Source: Paratinospora sagittata
Taxonomy: Eukaryota; Streptophyta; Magnoliopsida; Ranunculales; Menispermaceae
Direction of reading: 5' to 3'
Assembly (NCBI GenBank): GCA_035771175.1
Contig: CM069605.1
Coordinates: 17,872,288-17,936,287, forward strand
Length of the DNA stretch: 64,000 nt
Shown: positions 34,282-45,687 of the stretch, piece by piece
Numbering within the stretch: position 1 is the stretch's first letter
Layout of the letters: every line of letters starts with the position of its first letter
The notes under the pieces: model-generated
Told to the model about the DNA's origin: nothing
Databases searched by the model: none
The model's input: the letters and a program-made list of their open reading frames with translations, nothing else
Program-made: the position numbers and the translations under genes

Positions 34282-35966
34282 CTTTCATCCTCTGGTTTCC
34301 TCATCTCTCGGCTTCAAACATGCTTGAAAATCCTCCAAATAATTGTGGGCCAAAGCTTTGTCACTCATTTGATAACTGGGCGATTATCGAAACAATTCGA
34401 AACTGGGTTGAACGAACTCAGAATGAAGTGATCTTGTACATGTTGGAAAGGTTTCTTCAAGATTTTTCTGTTGGTATATGACATGAATAGTGAAAACTTT
34501 GAGAAGAACCCTTTTTCAGCAACTATGATCTAGCATATCTCAATCAAAGCAAATCTGTACAGCTTCAGCTCAACCAAGTAACTCGGAACATTTTCAACCA
34601 ATGGAAACCTAAAAATAAGACTCAAAACACTAAAAAATAACTATTAGAACCATAAAAACAAGTTTGAGACCTTTGTTATCAAGTTTCACAATTTTATATG
34701 GGTCTTACTAGCCTAAAACACTAGCTGAAGCAAAATTGGCTCTAAACACCCTAATTTTATCAAGTCAACCTATATGGAAGTGTATAACCTATTAAAATAA
34801 TTCAAAGATCCTAAAAACATATATAAAACCTATTCTAATATGAAATTCGACCTAAAATGCACTTGGATGCAACTTAGCTTAAATAACTTCCTATCTACAC
34901 TGACATTACATTAGACTTTTATATGAACTTAACTAGCCTATTATATTTCTATTTATTTAAACTTATTTTTAAAACCTAACTTTGGATTTTTACTAACCTA
35001 TTTAGACACTGTATTTTATTTGTATAATTTTCCTATTAGTTTTAATTCTAATTTATTAAGGACTTGACTAAAAATTCCTAAAATGACCTAAAACTTATAA
35101 AAACTCTATTTTCTCCTATTTCTTGTTTTTCTTAACTATTTCTAACATTTTTCTAATTTCTTTAACCTAAAATACTATTTTTATGAACTTATCACCTCCC
35201 TATGTTGAGTCACTACAACACACCAAAAGGGTTAGGAGAAACATGATTACCCCCAGGCAATTTGAAAAGTAAAAACCTCATACAATCACGAGATCGGGGC
35301 TTGCAAAATTAACCCACGTGTTCGGAATGCAAGTAAGTCACATACGTTGCTGAAACACGTGGGAAGTAAGCTCGAGGACGATTTCCCCCATTTATAACTT
35401 TAGAATGAAAATATGATTTTCATAGCCTTAGAGAAACGTCAAAATCAAACAACTTTAAAACTCAGCTATGTTTTCACATTTCCCAATCCATCCATTAAGG
35501 GGTTCAAGGAAAAGTCAAGTCTCATTCCATGAGATAATGCAACAAGAGTACATTAGCATTGGCCACCTCTTTCTGCATATCGTCTGTCGAAATATGAGAT
35601 CACACTTCAACTTAAACTCACATGAGGATGTGAAAGGAAAACAAACCAAACAATCTCAATTGCAAAACAAAAATGGTCTTGTTCTTCACCAAGGTAAAGA
35701 TCGCAAGTACCAAGCAACATTTATAGGAAAAAAAAGAAGATAGTTGCAAATAACGACAAACTTAATGCTCCGCAATCATAAGACAAACATCAAAAATAAT
35801 TTAGTTTAGGATGCTAAAGCAGTAACATCAAAAATAAAAGGGGTTAAGGGTTCGAAACAACTAGCATGGAAAATTTTTTTACAAAACATTAGGTCAACAT
35901 GAAATATGGTTGCAAAACAATAAAGTCATAAAAAACAAGGACCCCCCTCCCCCCCCCCCCCCCAAG
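34282..35966. other. No gene seen
   Basis: AT-rich sequence with only short open frames and no recognisable motif. The first part may be the remaining U3 of the Athila-like LTR. A C-rich run (35941-35963) abuts the hAT-like element. Confidence 0.6.
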
Positions 35967-36578
35967 TAGGGGTGTTCATCAACCCAACCGAATCGAACCT
36001 TTTGGGTTGGGTTCTAAAATACCCAATTCGTTCGGTTTGGGTTGGGTCACAGGTTGAACCCATAGAAACCCGAGTAACCCAACCCAAACCAAACCTTAGT
36101 ATTAGTCTCAAACATTATTTGTCTTATTAGGTTCCACCTTTGTTTTATTAGTATTTACACCTTTTTTTTCTAGTGCAATCATGCTAATTAAAAATAATAA
36201 AAGAACTTATTGTTCTACGAGTATTAAAAAAAATAGTAAAAGAATTAACTTGAGCTTGAATCTCGAGATAGCTACGTCATTCAAAAAACATCTCTTCATA
36301 AAATCAAATTTTAAAATTTAAACTTTGCGTGTAATTCTCGTTTTAGTTATTATTTGCTTTGTAGCAATTAGTTAGTGAATTATTGTTCAAAGTTATCAAA
36401 ATTAGGCTCAAGTCCAACCTGATCTACCAACCCAACCCAAATCGAACCCGAACAATTTGAGTTGGATTGGGTTGGGTTGGAGGATAGATTGGGTTGAGTT
36501 GGGTTTCAAATTTACCAACCCGACTTAGGGTTAGGTTTTGGCCCTTAACCGTCCTAACCCAACCCATGTACACCCCTA
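35967..36578. mobile_element. hAT-like non-autonomous element, 612 bp
   Basis: Terminal inverted repeats TAGGGGTGTTCA and TGTACACCCCTA, flanked by an 8-bp duplication matching at 7 of 8 bases (CCCCCAAG 35959-35966, CCCCCAAA 36579-36586). The interior is dominated by inverted AACCCAACC/GGTTGGGTT motifs. Duplication size and TIR type fit the hAT superfamily. There is no transposase. Confidence 0.85.
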
Positions 36579-36956
36579 CCCCCAAACTCCTTATAGGCTC
36601 ATTTTTACCTTACACATACATGTTTGAAAGTTAACAATATACCTGTTTGTCTTTCCCATAAAACCAATAAGGTCATATGATATGGCCCCCAAAAACCTTA
36701 ATGAAGGAAAGTAACATTCCTAGACCTTGACTAACTTAGTTTAATAAAGAGGCAAGGACATCAACAAAAATAACTCTCATGAGTTGGCTTAAGTACATGA
36801 CACATGATTTTAAATGGTAAGTCATGAAGATTCCAACATTACAATGAAAAACCTAAGCCCAATGAAAACAAAAGACTTTGTAAACTACTAAGTGGATCAC
36901 CACTCAAGTGATGAGCGCCTCGAATTTTCTCTTCGACATGCTCATTAGGGGCTTAT
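36579..36956 (+). other. 3' untranslated interior of the Tat-like element
   Basis: No reading frame. It ends with ATTAGGGGCTTAT, a possible polypurine tract next to the LTR start. Confidence 0.45.
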
Positions 36957-37945
36957 CGTTACACCCAAAATAAACCATTACAAGTAATAATTTAATTCTC
37001 TACGAAGAACTCACTTAACGATAGATATGCAACTCTATTGAAGTGAAACAGACAACCATGCCATCAAAACATCATCAACGAGAAAAATCAACAACACCCT
37101 CACCAAAGGTCGAGGTTACAAAGGCACCCACTCATGGTGAAAACACAGACATGGACAAGTGCAAAAGCGCCCTTAACCATGGTTGAGAAAATGGAACCTT
37201 GGCCATGGTCGAAGACATAAGACCATCGATAATGGCCAAGAGCAAAAACTTCATCGGCCGTGGTTGAGGGCACAACACCCTCGGCCGTGGCTGTGGCCAC
37301 AACACCCTCGGCCATGGCCGAGGGCACACACCCTCCTTGGCCGTGGATGAGGGAGTCCAACCTTGGCCATGGCCGAGAGAAACAACCCCCTCGGCCACGA
37401 CCAAGAAGTGCAACCTCGGCCATGGTTGAGGAAAACGATGCCCTCGGCCACCACCGAGGGAATATCACCTCGACCACGACCGAGGACATACAATCATCTC
37501 AATCTTTATCAAGATGATATATGCTTTTATTGGAAGCTCCATGGATGTAGATCAAGCATAAAACATCCACATCATAACACTTACACACATCTCAAGGAAA
37601 GAGATGACCCATCATGATCCATTTGATCGAATAAATCCTGATAAGGAAAATGTGTAAATCTCTCCCAATGATGGAGAAGGATTTAAATGCGGGAGATTCC
37701 CCCTTTAACTATAAAAGGGACCTCATTCAATAAAAAAAAATGTATGCTTAAAACCTCCAACTCTCTACACTTTTATTTTCTCTCTTATAGAGTCTTACTT
37801 AGGCATCAAAGTATTTTCGGTGACACCACCCTGGTGGTGCCGCTCTTTGCAGGTTAGGAGTGAAAAGATCGTTCGAGAGGCTCTCAAAGGAGGAGCAAGT
37901 TATTTTTTGATAAGTTAGCCAACCTTGTCGCTCGCTTATTTGTTC
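36957..37945 (+). repeat. 3' LTR of the Tat-like element, 3' end truncated
   Basis: Starts CGTTACACCC (expected TGTTACACCC). Palindromic GGCCATGGCC-type repeats fill 37080-37500, the TATA box CTATAAAA is at 37709-37716, and homology to 1578-2176 runs to 37945, about 25 bp short of the LTR end. Open frames here (for example Gly/His/Arg-rich ones) come from the repeats. Confidence 0.7.
37305..37324. repeat. Perfect 20-bp palindrome in the U3 array
   Basis: CCCTCGGCCATGGCCGAGGG equals its own reverse complement. Imperfect versions surround it. Confidence 0.95.
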
Positions 37946-39399
37946 TTAAATCTTTCAAGTTCCAAAATGGGTCAAATTTTATTTTATTCATCCCAAATTT
38001 GAAGATGATTACAAGTATACTTTGAAACTTTTTAGTCAGAAATAAAAAAATCAGTATATTACATACTTATTTGGTTCTATACCTACATCATAAGAACTTC
38101 CATTTTGAAAGTTGGGTACAAGTAAAAAACAAAACAAAATAAATAATTGTAAGAAAGCTTTATATATATAAGAAATTTCATTCAATTTTAAAAGGTCCTA
38201 TATATATAGATATTATATACTCCACATACGGAACTAAAAATATCCACATCCGTTAGGACCACGGATATACATAAACTGGTATGACAAAACGCACTCTTCT
38301 TTGTCTCAAATGCCTTTTGATCACCTTAGTTTATACTCAGATGTCTTAAATCCCTAGCTACTATACTATACACAAAAGCTAGGCCATTGTTTGCGTATTT
38401 CTAATCCACTTGTTATTTCATGTCTCCACTCGCAGCGGTGTCTTTTCCAACTCCACGATATGTATTGTCTCTTCATCCGAACTGAAGACAAGTGAGGCCA
38501 ACAAACATGTTATGAGAGAATAAAATTTGTTAATGTACATGTATAAGAATGATATATATATGCTTTTTGATCATTCCTCTCTGCATGTTCAAGTGAAATT
38601 AAGCCCATGTGTGAAGGTCCCCATAACATTTGTTTTGGTGCTAACAACATGTCTTTATTGTTGTCTCTGTACCTTAAATGCCATGTGATATGGAGTGCCT
38701 TTTGGGCAAGCTAAGTTTGGCCCAAAGCTCAACTTCATTAATATTATGTCCTGTTAGGCTGCATGCGCTGGTCCTTTACAGAAACAAACGGTGGACGTAC
38801 GTACCTACAGCTCTTGGCCATGTTCTCTCCTTCCAACGATATCTATCTCTTGACAAAGCCTCCTCTTTCAGGAAGTGACAATCGATAATTACATTACAGC
38901 TGGTACACATGAATGAAACAATGCGAAAAGAATATGGAAACAATATATCCAATAAGATAGTTAAAACATTGATGTGTACGTAGTTGAAATCTTCGAAACC
39001 TTAGAGAACAAATTAAACGCAGAGATTCGGTTTTACGTGTATATGGGCTTTTTTACGTGTTGGTTTTCATATATGGGCCCGCTTAGGACTAAGTCATTGT
39101 ATCTCTATTTTGTATACGTTTGTCATTCCAAAATCTTGGAGAATGAAAATATAGCCAAACGTCCGTTAAATATCAGAAAGAGAAGTGTTAAGGGCTTTTT
39201 TACACTATATAACCCCATCATCATCAGAATGCAAATAAAGGGAAAGGAAACACTCTTTAATCACTATACACCATGTCAGCTTAAGTATGATTTTAAGTAT
39301 AATTTTTGGATCGTAAAAGCATTTTTTTATTAAAAGACGAGCGAACGCAAGATATATACAAAAATTTATAAACCTTTTAACCACGAGATGCAACACACA
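37946..39399. other. No gene seen
   Basis: AT-rich sequence with short AT microsatellites near 38161-38210. The longest open frames (39 to 119 codons) have no recognisable domain, intron pattern or biased codon use. Confidence 0.6.
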
Positions 39400-39649
39400 T
39401 TAACCATCTTTACGAGCATCGTCATAATGAAATTGATTTAGATTTTAATTTATTTCCTTCTTTAATTATTTTCTTAATTACATAATTAATAGGATTTATT
39501 CACTTTTCTTAATTAGTCGTGTAATTATTTAGTTCAATTAATATGTGTATAGGTTGTAATTAAAAATCATTAAATAAATACACACTTTTGATGATCTCTT
39601 GTCTCAGATCTCTTTCTCTTCTTTGTTTCCCATCATTTGGTATCAAACC
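39400..39649 (+). repeat. Possible copia or TRIM LTR end with PBS
   Basis: TATA-like AAATAAATACACAC (near 39572) is followed by a pyrimidine-rich leader ending CCCATCA (39635), then TGGTATCAAACC (39638-39649), 10 of 12 to the initiator tRNA-Met complement. No gag was found downstream and the LTR start is undefined. Confidence 0.4.
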
Positions 39650-39999
39650 TCTCTCGATCCTTTCTTCCCGGCTCTCTCTTCTTCTTTTTCTTCTATTCCT
39701 TTTTCCTTTCTCTTCTTATATCCCTCCTCTTTTCGGCCTCTTATTTTTCTTTTACCATAGGTGAACCAGCAACAGTGTTTTCACTCATCAGAAGTACCAG
39801 CAGACAATCCGTCTTTTTTGTCTTTTCCCCAGTCATCTTCTTTCAGATTTCCAGGAGTTTAGTGTATAGATCACCCAACCGTCACCTTTTTACCACCGTA
39901 GAGTAAGCTGAAGCTTGCACTTGGTTACTCTAGTTGTGATTTGTGCTCAAGTTCATCCTACCCACTAACCCTGAATCTTATGTGTTGAGTGGAGTTTTT
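39650..39999. other. No gene seen
   Basis: A pyrimidine-rich leader-like tract (CTTCTTTTTCTTC) is followed by unassigned sequence. An 89-codon open frame spans the tract but is low-complexity Phe/Ser. Confidence 0.5.
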
Positions 40000-40460
40000 A
40001 TATTAAATTAGGTTGAGTTGGATTGGATTATGAATTAATAGCTGATTAAGTTTAGGTTGGGTCAAGATTTTACAAATCAGCCTGATCAACTCGAACCAAT
40101 TCGAACTCATCAAGAATATTAAGTATTTTTTTAGATAACATTTTTATTAGAGTCATCTATTGTTATTAAATCACATAAAATCTCATGAATAAATTAACAT
40201 AGATGAAAACATTATTTAAAATTATATTTATATTCATATTTGACTTAAAAATTAACTTCAAAAATAAGAATTTAGAATCAATACATTGAAGTAGACCAAT
40301 CTGATCAACCCAACCCCAACCAACTCGAAGTTATTAGGTTGGGTTGAGTTTAGGGGTTTTATTCGATTGGGTTGGTTTAAAATTTTTACAATCCAACTTG
40401 ATTGAATTGAATTGATATTTAACCTAAATCTGACCCAATCCAAACCCAAGAACATCCTGA
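40000..40460. mobile_element. Decayed hAT-like element
   Basis: Repeated GGTTGGGTTGAG/CAACCCAACC motifs in both orientations and an end resembling GAACATCCTGA mirror the elements at 35967 and 60458. Terminal repeats and duplication are too eroded to bound it. Confidence 0.5.
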
Positions 40461-41592
40461 TGGCGTGCTTTGCAATAATATAACATAAAGGATTAAGATT
40501 TAAACCTCAAAATCCATTTAGGGTGGTAAGAAGTGATTTTATGCATCCAATGCTTGTTAGCAAATTTGCATCAATAACACATCATAATCTGGCAGCCAGT
40601 TGGAGTTTCATAAGTTGCTAGGATAAGGTATAATTGTTTTGTTGAAAACTGGCTAATGCTCATTAGTGGTGATTGAGTATGTCTGCTAAGGTCCAATCCA
40701 TGTTATTTTTTTTCTAACCCACCCTTGATTTTATCATTTTACTTTGCCCATTCATTCTATATGTAACGTATTTTATCATTAATCCAAAATCCACAATCCC
40801 ACCCTTATTCACGCCTATTAATTTATTATTGTCACCTCATTTCCATTTAAGCTCATTAGCCATCTTTATTTGCACCAAAAAAAAAAACAAATGCATCCTT
40901 TTCCTTTTATTGATCCCAACCATTATTCCTTCTTGAAACATGGCAATTTCTTCCAAAAAAAAAAAAAAAAAAATCAATTTCCTATTTTTCAAACCTGTAT
41001 ATTAATTTTCATTAATTCATGATTCCACATAATTCTTAGCATTATTTTATAATTTTCTTTATTTGTTGCATTTGAGCCATATACCAACATTTTCAAGTGA
41101 TTCCTTGTCTTAATTGTTTCTTATTTTCATAATTGGTTAGTTAAGTACATTACCCCAATTAAGATCAAGAGTAGATTACCACCTCCCGACGTGAAACTAG
41201 GTTAAAACTCTTCTTGCATGCGTCCCCTTGTCCTTTAGTTAAGTTTAAGTAAAATAAAGTCAAAACTTGATCACTTAAGGTTTGAGCTTATTAGTGCGGG
41301 CTTTTCATTGGTTGTACCAATTCTGCTAGCTAGGTTGATCTGGTCCATACTAGACAAGTCTTGTCCTAAGTAATGTTAAACAATGAAAAGGAGGTAGCTT
41401 AGCTACTCTAGAATAGCGGTTTTTAAATGAGACCTTGCCAAGTGCATGTGAATCCACCACTTAACCTGGAGACTCACCTAGTTGACTAGAACTAGAAATT
41501 GGGTTGGAGGCTTTTGAAAACACTCTTTCGGAGTTGTCTAAGTCCTAGGCTTTGATCTTCAAGTTGCATTCATTTACCTTGTGAAATACAAT
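40461..41592. other. No gene seen
   Basis: AT-rich sequence with homopolymer runs near 40880 and 40955. It precedes a gypsy gag fragment and may include that element's leader. Confidence 0.5.
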
Positions 41593-42271
41593 ATGACCAG
41601 ACATAACCCTTATAATTTCTAAAATTCCCTTGAAATTGAAGTTCAGACCCTAAAACAACAACTTGAGTCCCTTACTACATCCAATAAACAATTTCATGAG
41701 TCCATTCAAGAGAAATTACAAGCAGATCGAATTAAACGAGCCAAAAAGTTCTCTCAGTTGCTTGCCATATTAGAAAAACAACCAGTACAAGATGATAGTG
41801 TCCACCCATATGTGTCAACCTATTGACTATCGAAGTTCTAATCCTAATCATGTGCAAGCCTTTAGCAATGATCAACTCCTAATGGAGTCATCCCGCCTAG
41901 GCCTAGGTCTTTTGACCATACCTATGGACCCTTTGCTATAATTCAAGGCACCTAGACCTCTTAGTCGAAGAAATGTTCCAGAATCTCATCATTCTTGAGT
42001 CTTGTTTCGTGATGAATTAGACTATTTCGGCCCAGATACTTAGTTTATAAAGGCTATACGTGAGAATTACCCGCGTCCATATAAGTCAGAGGTTAGATAT
42101 CACAATAGGCCATCTCAACATTACTAAAATCCATTCCTTTGATATAACCATGCGGGTCAAAGTTGATACCCCTAGTTTTGATGACACACTTGATCCTAAT
42201 GTGTTTTTGGATTGGTTAGCTGACCTCAAAGACTACTTTGAGTACACAATATGACTGATGGCCAACGAGTC
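41593..42271 (+). pseudogene. Gypsy gag N-terminal fragment
   Basis: After an ATG at 41593 there is a coiled-coil-like stretch (VQTLKQQLESLTTSNKQFHE) with an early stop. Further stops and frameshifts follow, then the hallmark capsid opening DTPSFDDTLDPNVFLDWLAD, LKDYFEYT (42150-42254). The copia LTR at 42272 cuts the gene. This is a different gypsy element from gypsy-A to C, and its LTR was not found. Confidence 0.65.
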
Positions 42272-43269
42272 TGTTGGCCGAAATTTAAGTTCAAGAGTGA
42301 GGTGAATTGGACTAGCAGGTTTTTGAGAAATCCTTTTATAAAATAAAAACAAGCAAGCAAGTAAACTTGAAGGATAATAAAACAAGATGCACAAAGGATT
42401 TAACATGGTTCAACTCTCAAAGCTTACGTCCACGACTTGATCTCCCCAATCTATATTTCTTGAAAATCCATTAAAACGATTATTCTTACAGGTGAGGATC
42501 AAACCTTTATAAATACTATTCTTCAGTTAGAAGAACTTTCCCGATTGACTAACCAGCCTATCCAAATACAATAACAGAACAAAGAGGAGGATGTTCTTAC
42601 CAACAATGCTCAAGAAATACTTCTAATAAAAATTGAATACCTCCCAATATTATTAAGCTAAAATGATGAAGATGAATGCACAACTGAGGGATGAAAGGCT
42701 CTTTTGATTTTTTATAGAATGAATAGAATCGTGTTTCAGGCAACAAAACCTTAAGAAATATGCATTTTTTCATATATCATACAAATGTGTTTCTGAAGAG
42801 AGAAACGTGTTTTGAAGAATTAACCAGAAAGTATCAAAACTTGTTAAGCAGACATAAGTGCGTTTCTCCAAGAAAAGCACCTTTCTTAAGCTTTTTGCAG
42901 ACTTGGTCACTTGGACAGTCCGAAACATGTTTCTTAAGAGATAAGCATGTTTCCATCCTTAGAAAATTTCAAAGTGATTTTTCTTCGAAAATTGGACTCC
43001 AAAACTATTTTGCTTGAAAGATTTGACTTAGATGCACTTTTGAAAACTTTAATTGAAGCACAACATAGTTATTTGAAGTTTGAAAACATTTGAAACAATT
43101 TTGATCAAAACTTTAACCTTTTGAAAAACAAAATTAACTTGAGAACTATGAACGCATGCGTGAAATATTGGTTGAATGATCTAAAAAGAATTATACATCC
43201 CTATAATGATCTAAGCAATTACATTCAAATAACTATATATATGAAGCTTGATTGCCTTGATCGTCAATT
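42272..43269 (-). repeat. Copia LTR ('TGTTGGCC' family), partial
   Basis: Starts TGTTGGCCGAAATTTAAG and contains GAGGTGAATTGGACTAGC. Reversed TATA ATTCTATAAAAAATC near 42706-42716. Upstream are well-formed hairpins: 42858-42867 with 42871-42880 (9 of 10 pairs, 3-base loop) and AAACATG/CATGTTT at 42923-42952. No recognisable LTR start before 43270. Truncated or interrupted there. Confidence 0.7.
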
Positions 43270-44290
43270 TGTTGGCCTAAGTTTGAGTCCAAGATGAGAG
43301 GTGAATTGGACTTTATGGGGGATTTTCAACCTTTCAAATATTAAATAAATATATAATTCAAAATAATGTAAGATAAGTTGCATACAATATTTGTACGTGG
43401 TTCAACTCTTCAAGCCTATGTCCACGACTTGAACTCCACGTTCAAGAGTTCTCGAAAGCCCACTAGTACTTATATAGGGTGAGGATCAAAACCAGTTAGA
43501 ATCTCAACTGGCAGGTGTGAGGAATCTTTATACAACTATTTTCTCACTCTAGAACTCACCGGTGACTAACAAGTTACTCAAAGTACCAATGAACATGAAA
43601 ACGAAGATTCTCTTACCAAGAATACCTCAAATACTTACAATGAAGCATTGAATACTCCTATGGAATGCTTAGCCAAAAGAATGTAAAACAATTATGCACA
43701 ACTGAAATGAGGAGACCTTTCTTTGAGAAATCTCAATGAAACTCAAAATCAAAGAAGAGTTACAAGGATTTTGAAATCAAAATGTGTGAACACTTAAAAG
43801 CTCAAAAAAACTTGAGAGAACTTTCAAATCGTGCCAAAAAAGAATGTTCTTACGAACACAAGGACCTATTTATAAAGTTTGAAGAGAGAATAAAACTTAG
43901 GATTCCAATCTCCAAGAAGTGTCAAATTCAAATTTCAAATTTGATTCATTGCACTAGCTTTTGCATGAGAATGCCATAGAAGATAGTTGTTGCAAGTTTT
44001 TGAAACAAAAAAAGGTGAAGTGTGAAAAAGGAAATTGAATAAGAAACGTCACTTTCAAAAAATCCAAAAAAGTCAATTCACATTTACAAAAGACACGTGC
44101 GCGCCGGTAAAAAAAGTCGAGAAAACTGGGTCTTTTGGGCAATTTACTAGTTTGTTGGTTATTGTACTAGAGCCTTGGACCGAGAGACATAGAGCAACAA
44201 AAGTTTCTAGGTTCACACTAGCGCATTGGTCACTATATCAACGTGCTGCACGTTGGGTAACTTGGCCCAAGTTGCATAGGAGGTTGTTTT
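43270..44290 (-). repeat. Second copia LTR of the same family, partial
   Basis: Starts TGTTGGCCTAAGTTTGAG with the same GGTGAATTGGAC block. Reversed TATA box CTTTATAAATAGG at about 43866-43878. Upstream is the palindrome CAACGTGC-T-GCACGTTG at 44239-44255. The LTR start was not found. Confidence 0.65.
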
Positions 44291-44389
44291 GATTGACTTC
44301 CTCTGCAAGGTTCTGAGGGTCCCTAACCAGGAATCCCTCGAAGTTGAAGTTAATACCTCTTAGCTCAGTTACTAGGAAGTTCTCCAATC

Positions 44390-45100
44390 TCAACTTTTTC
44401 TCAGGCCTCCCGTCAACCCCTCAGTAGGAGGTCTTTTTTGTTGAAAGTGAGCTTGGGACCTTGACATCAGGTATGTGCCTGAGTCGTCGTCGTTTTCTTG
44501 ATGGGGAGCGAGGGAAAAAGGAAGTTGGAGAATGAGAGGAGAAGAAAGGCATTGACTCAACCTCACCGAGCTAGATGAAGGGACAGTGGGTGGCACGGTA
44601 AATGTTGAAAGAGCGAAAGCATCAACAGTGTTGCTGCTCTCCTGGAATACTCAATTGGGGTGGCAGCCTCCTGTGCAATAGCTTTAGTAGCCGCTACCCT
44701 CGTAGTGACCTCGACACGCTTGACCTTCCCAGCTTGGCCCCTGATATTGCATTGGATTCTTCCCATGTTGTTGGATCCTTGCTGAGTCATTTTCTTGGCC
44801 AAGTTTGTTTTCTTTTGCCGCGAGAAGACTACAAAAATGCAAAGTAAGGAGTTTAGGCACAGATAAAAAAAAGGAAAAAAAGAAAAAAAGAGAGGGAAAA
44901 AGAAAAGTTCAAAGAAACAAATCAAAATGCACAAGCCTCCTTCAAATATCTTTGGGAAGTTGATCACCTTAGCATTGAATAACCTCCTAAGAAGGAGGCA
45001 GTTCTTGGGCTTCCCTACTTCTTTAGGAAGAGCCCGAATTTGATGGAGACGACTGAAGTTGTTTAAGTCATAGTCGCGGGAAGGGCATGGCAAATTAACT
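44390..45100 (-). pseudogene. Unidentified coding-like region, C-terminal part
   Basis: Two in-frame stretches read LNNFSRLHQIRALPKEVGKP (about 45070-45010) and KKMTQQGSNNMGRIQCNI with VKRVEVTTRVAATKAIAQEA (44800-44640), separated by a low-complexity Phe-rich stretch. Codon composition looks protein-like but I recognise no family. It may be the downstream part of the Ser-rich region at 47007-47574, with the mitochondrial-type segment and the solo LTR between them. Confidence 0.3.
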
Positions 45101-45299
45101 GTAATTAGTGAAAGTACTAGTTAAACAAGAAAAAAGAAAAAGAAAAAGGTAAGCTAATGAAGGTGGTGGGGACCTTATCCCTATCCTCCCAATTCCCCGA
45201 AATAAAAAAACCACTTGTTTTTCTAAGTTTTGTTTGAGATCAGTGGTTCGATAATTAGAGGACTGTGGATGGTGGCCCAGTTAAAAGCATAATATCACC

Positions 45300-45682
45300 T
45301 TGTACTTCTAAGGTGGGACTTGATGGTGTACGCAAGAAAAACCTGTAGTTAAGGGATAACCTTGTTGCTAACTTGCTATATCCCCGCATCCTTGCACGAC
45401 TCGTTCTTCGAGCCTTGCTTCTCTCTTTCCCCCCCAGGGACCGACCTTATGGAGTATAGCCAAGTGGTAAGGCATCAATTTTTGGTACCGACATGCAAAG
45501 GTTCAAATCTTTTTACTCCAGTTTATGAACACCCAATCGGATCTGTCAAGAACAAGCTGATGACAACTCAAGAAAACTGAACTCCAGCCATCCCTTCTTT
45601 ATTTAGAAGAGGATACAATTAGAAGAACCCTTCATAAATTGGGTCTGAGTTGGGTCGGGGCCATGCTAATATGGCGAAGCAA
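45300..45682 (+). other. Possible nuclear insertion of mitochondrial DNA
   Basis: Sequence surrounding the trnQ-like copy. Only the tRNA portion is recognisable from memory of plant mitochondrial genes. The outer limits are guesses. Confidence 0.4.
45450..45520 (+). pseudogene. trnQ: Mitochondrial-type tRNA-Gln (UUG) pseudogene
   Basis: TGGAGTATAGCC...TACTCCA folds as a tRNA with an intact 7-bp acceptor stem (TGGAGTA/TACTCCA), D stem GCC/GGC and a TTG anticodon in a TTTTGGT loop. It resembles plant mitochondrial trnQ, not chloroplast trnQ (which begins TGGGGCGTGGCC). Compared with the remembered form, the anticodon stem has lost two pairs (TCAAT against ACCGA) and the T loop reads TTCAAAT for TTCGAAT. 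Most changes are C-to-T or G-to-A. It is probably not functional. Confidence 0.7.
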
Positions 45683-45687
45683 CCTAT

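Noticed and set aside
37100..37520. Several overlapping open frames of 80-130 codons on both strands
   Set aside because: They are by-products of a GC-rich palindromic array in the Tat-like LTR. Opposite-strand frames stay open for the same reason.
38678..39333. Two open frames (66 and 119 codons) as host genes
   Set aside because: No recognisable motif, no splice structure, and ordinary AT-rich composition.
45450..45520. Functional tRNA-Gln gene
   Set aside because: Anticodon stem has lost two pairs and the T loop is altered. It best fits a decayed mitochondrial copy.
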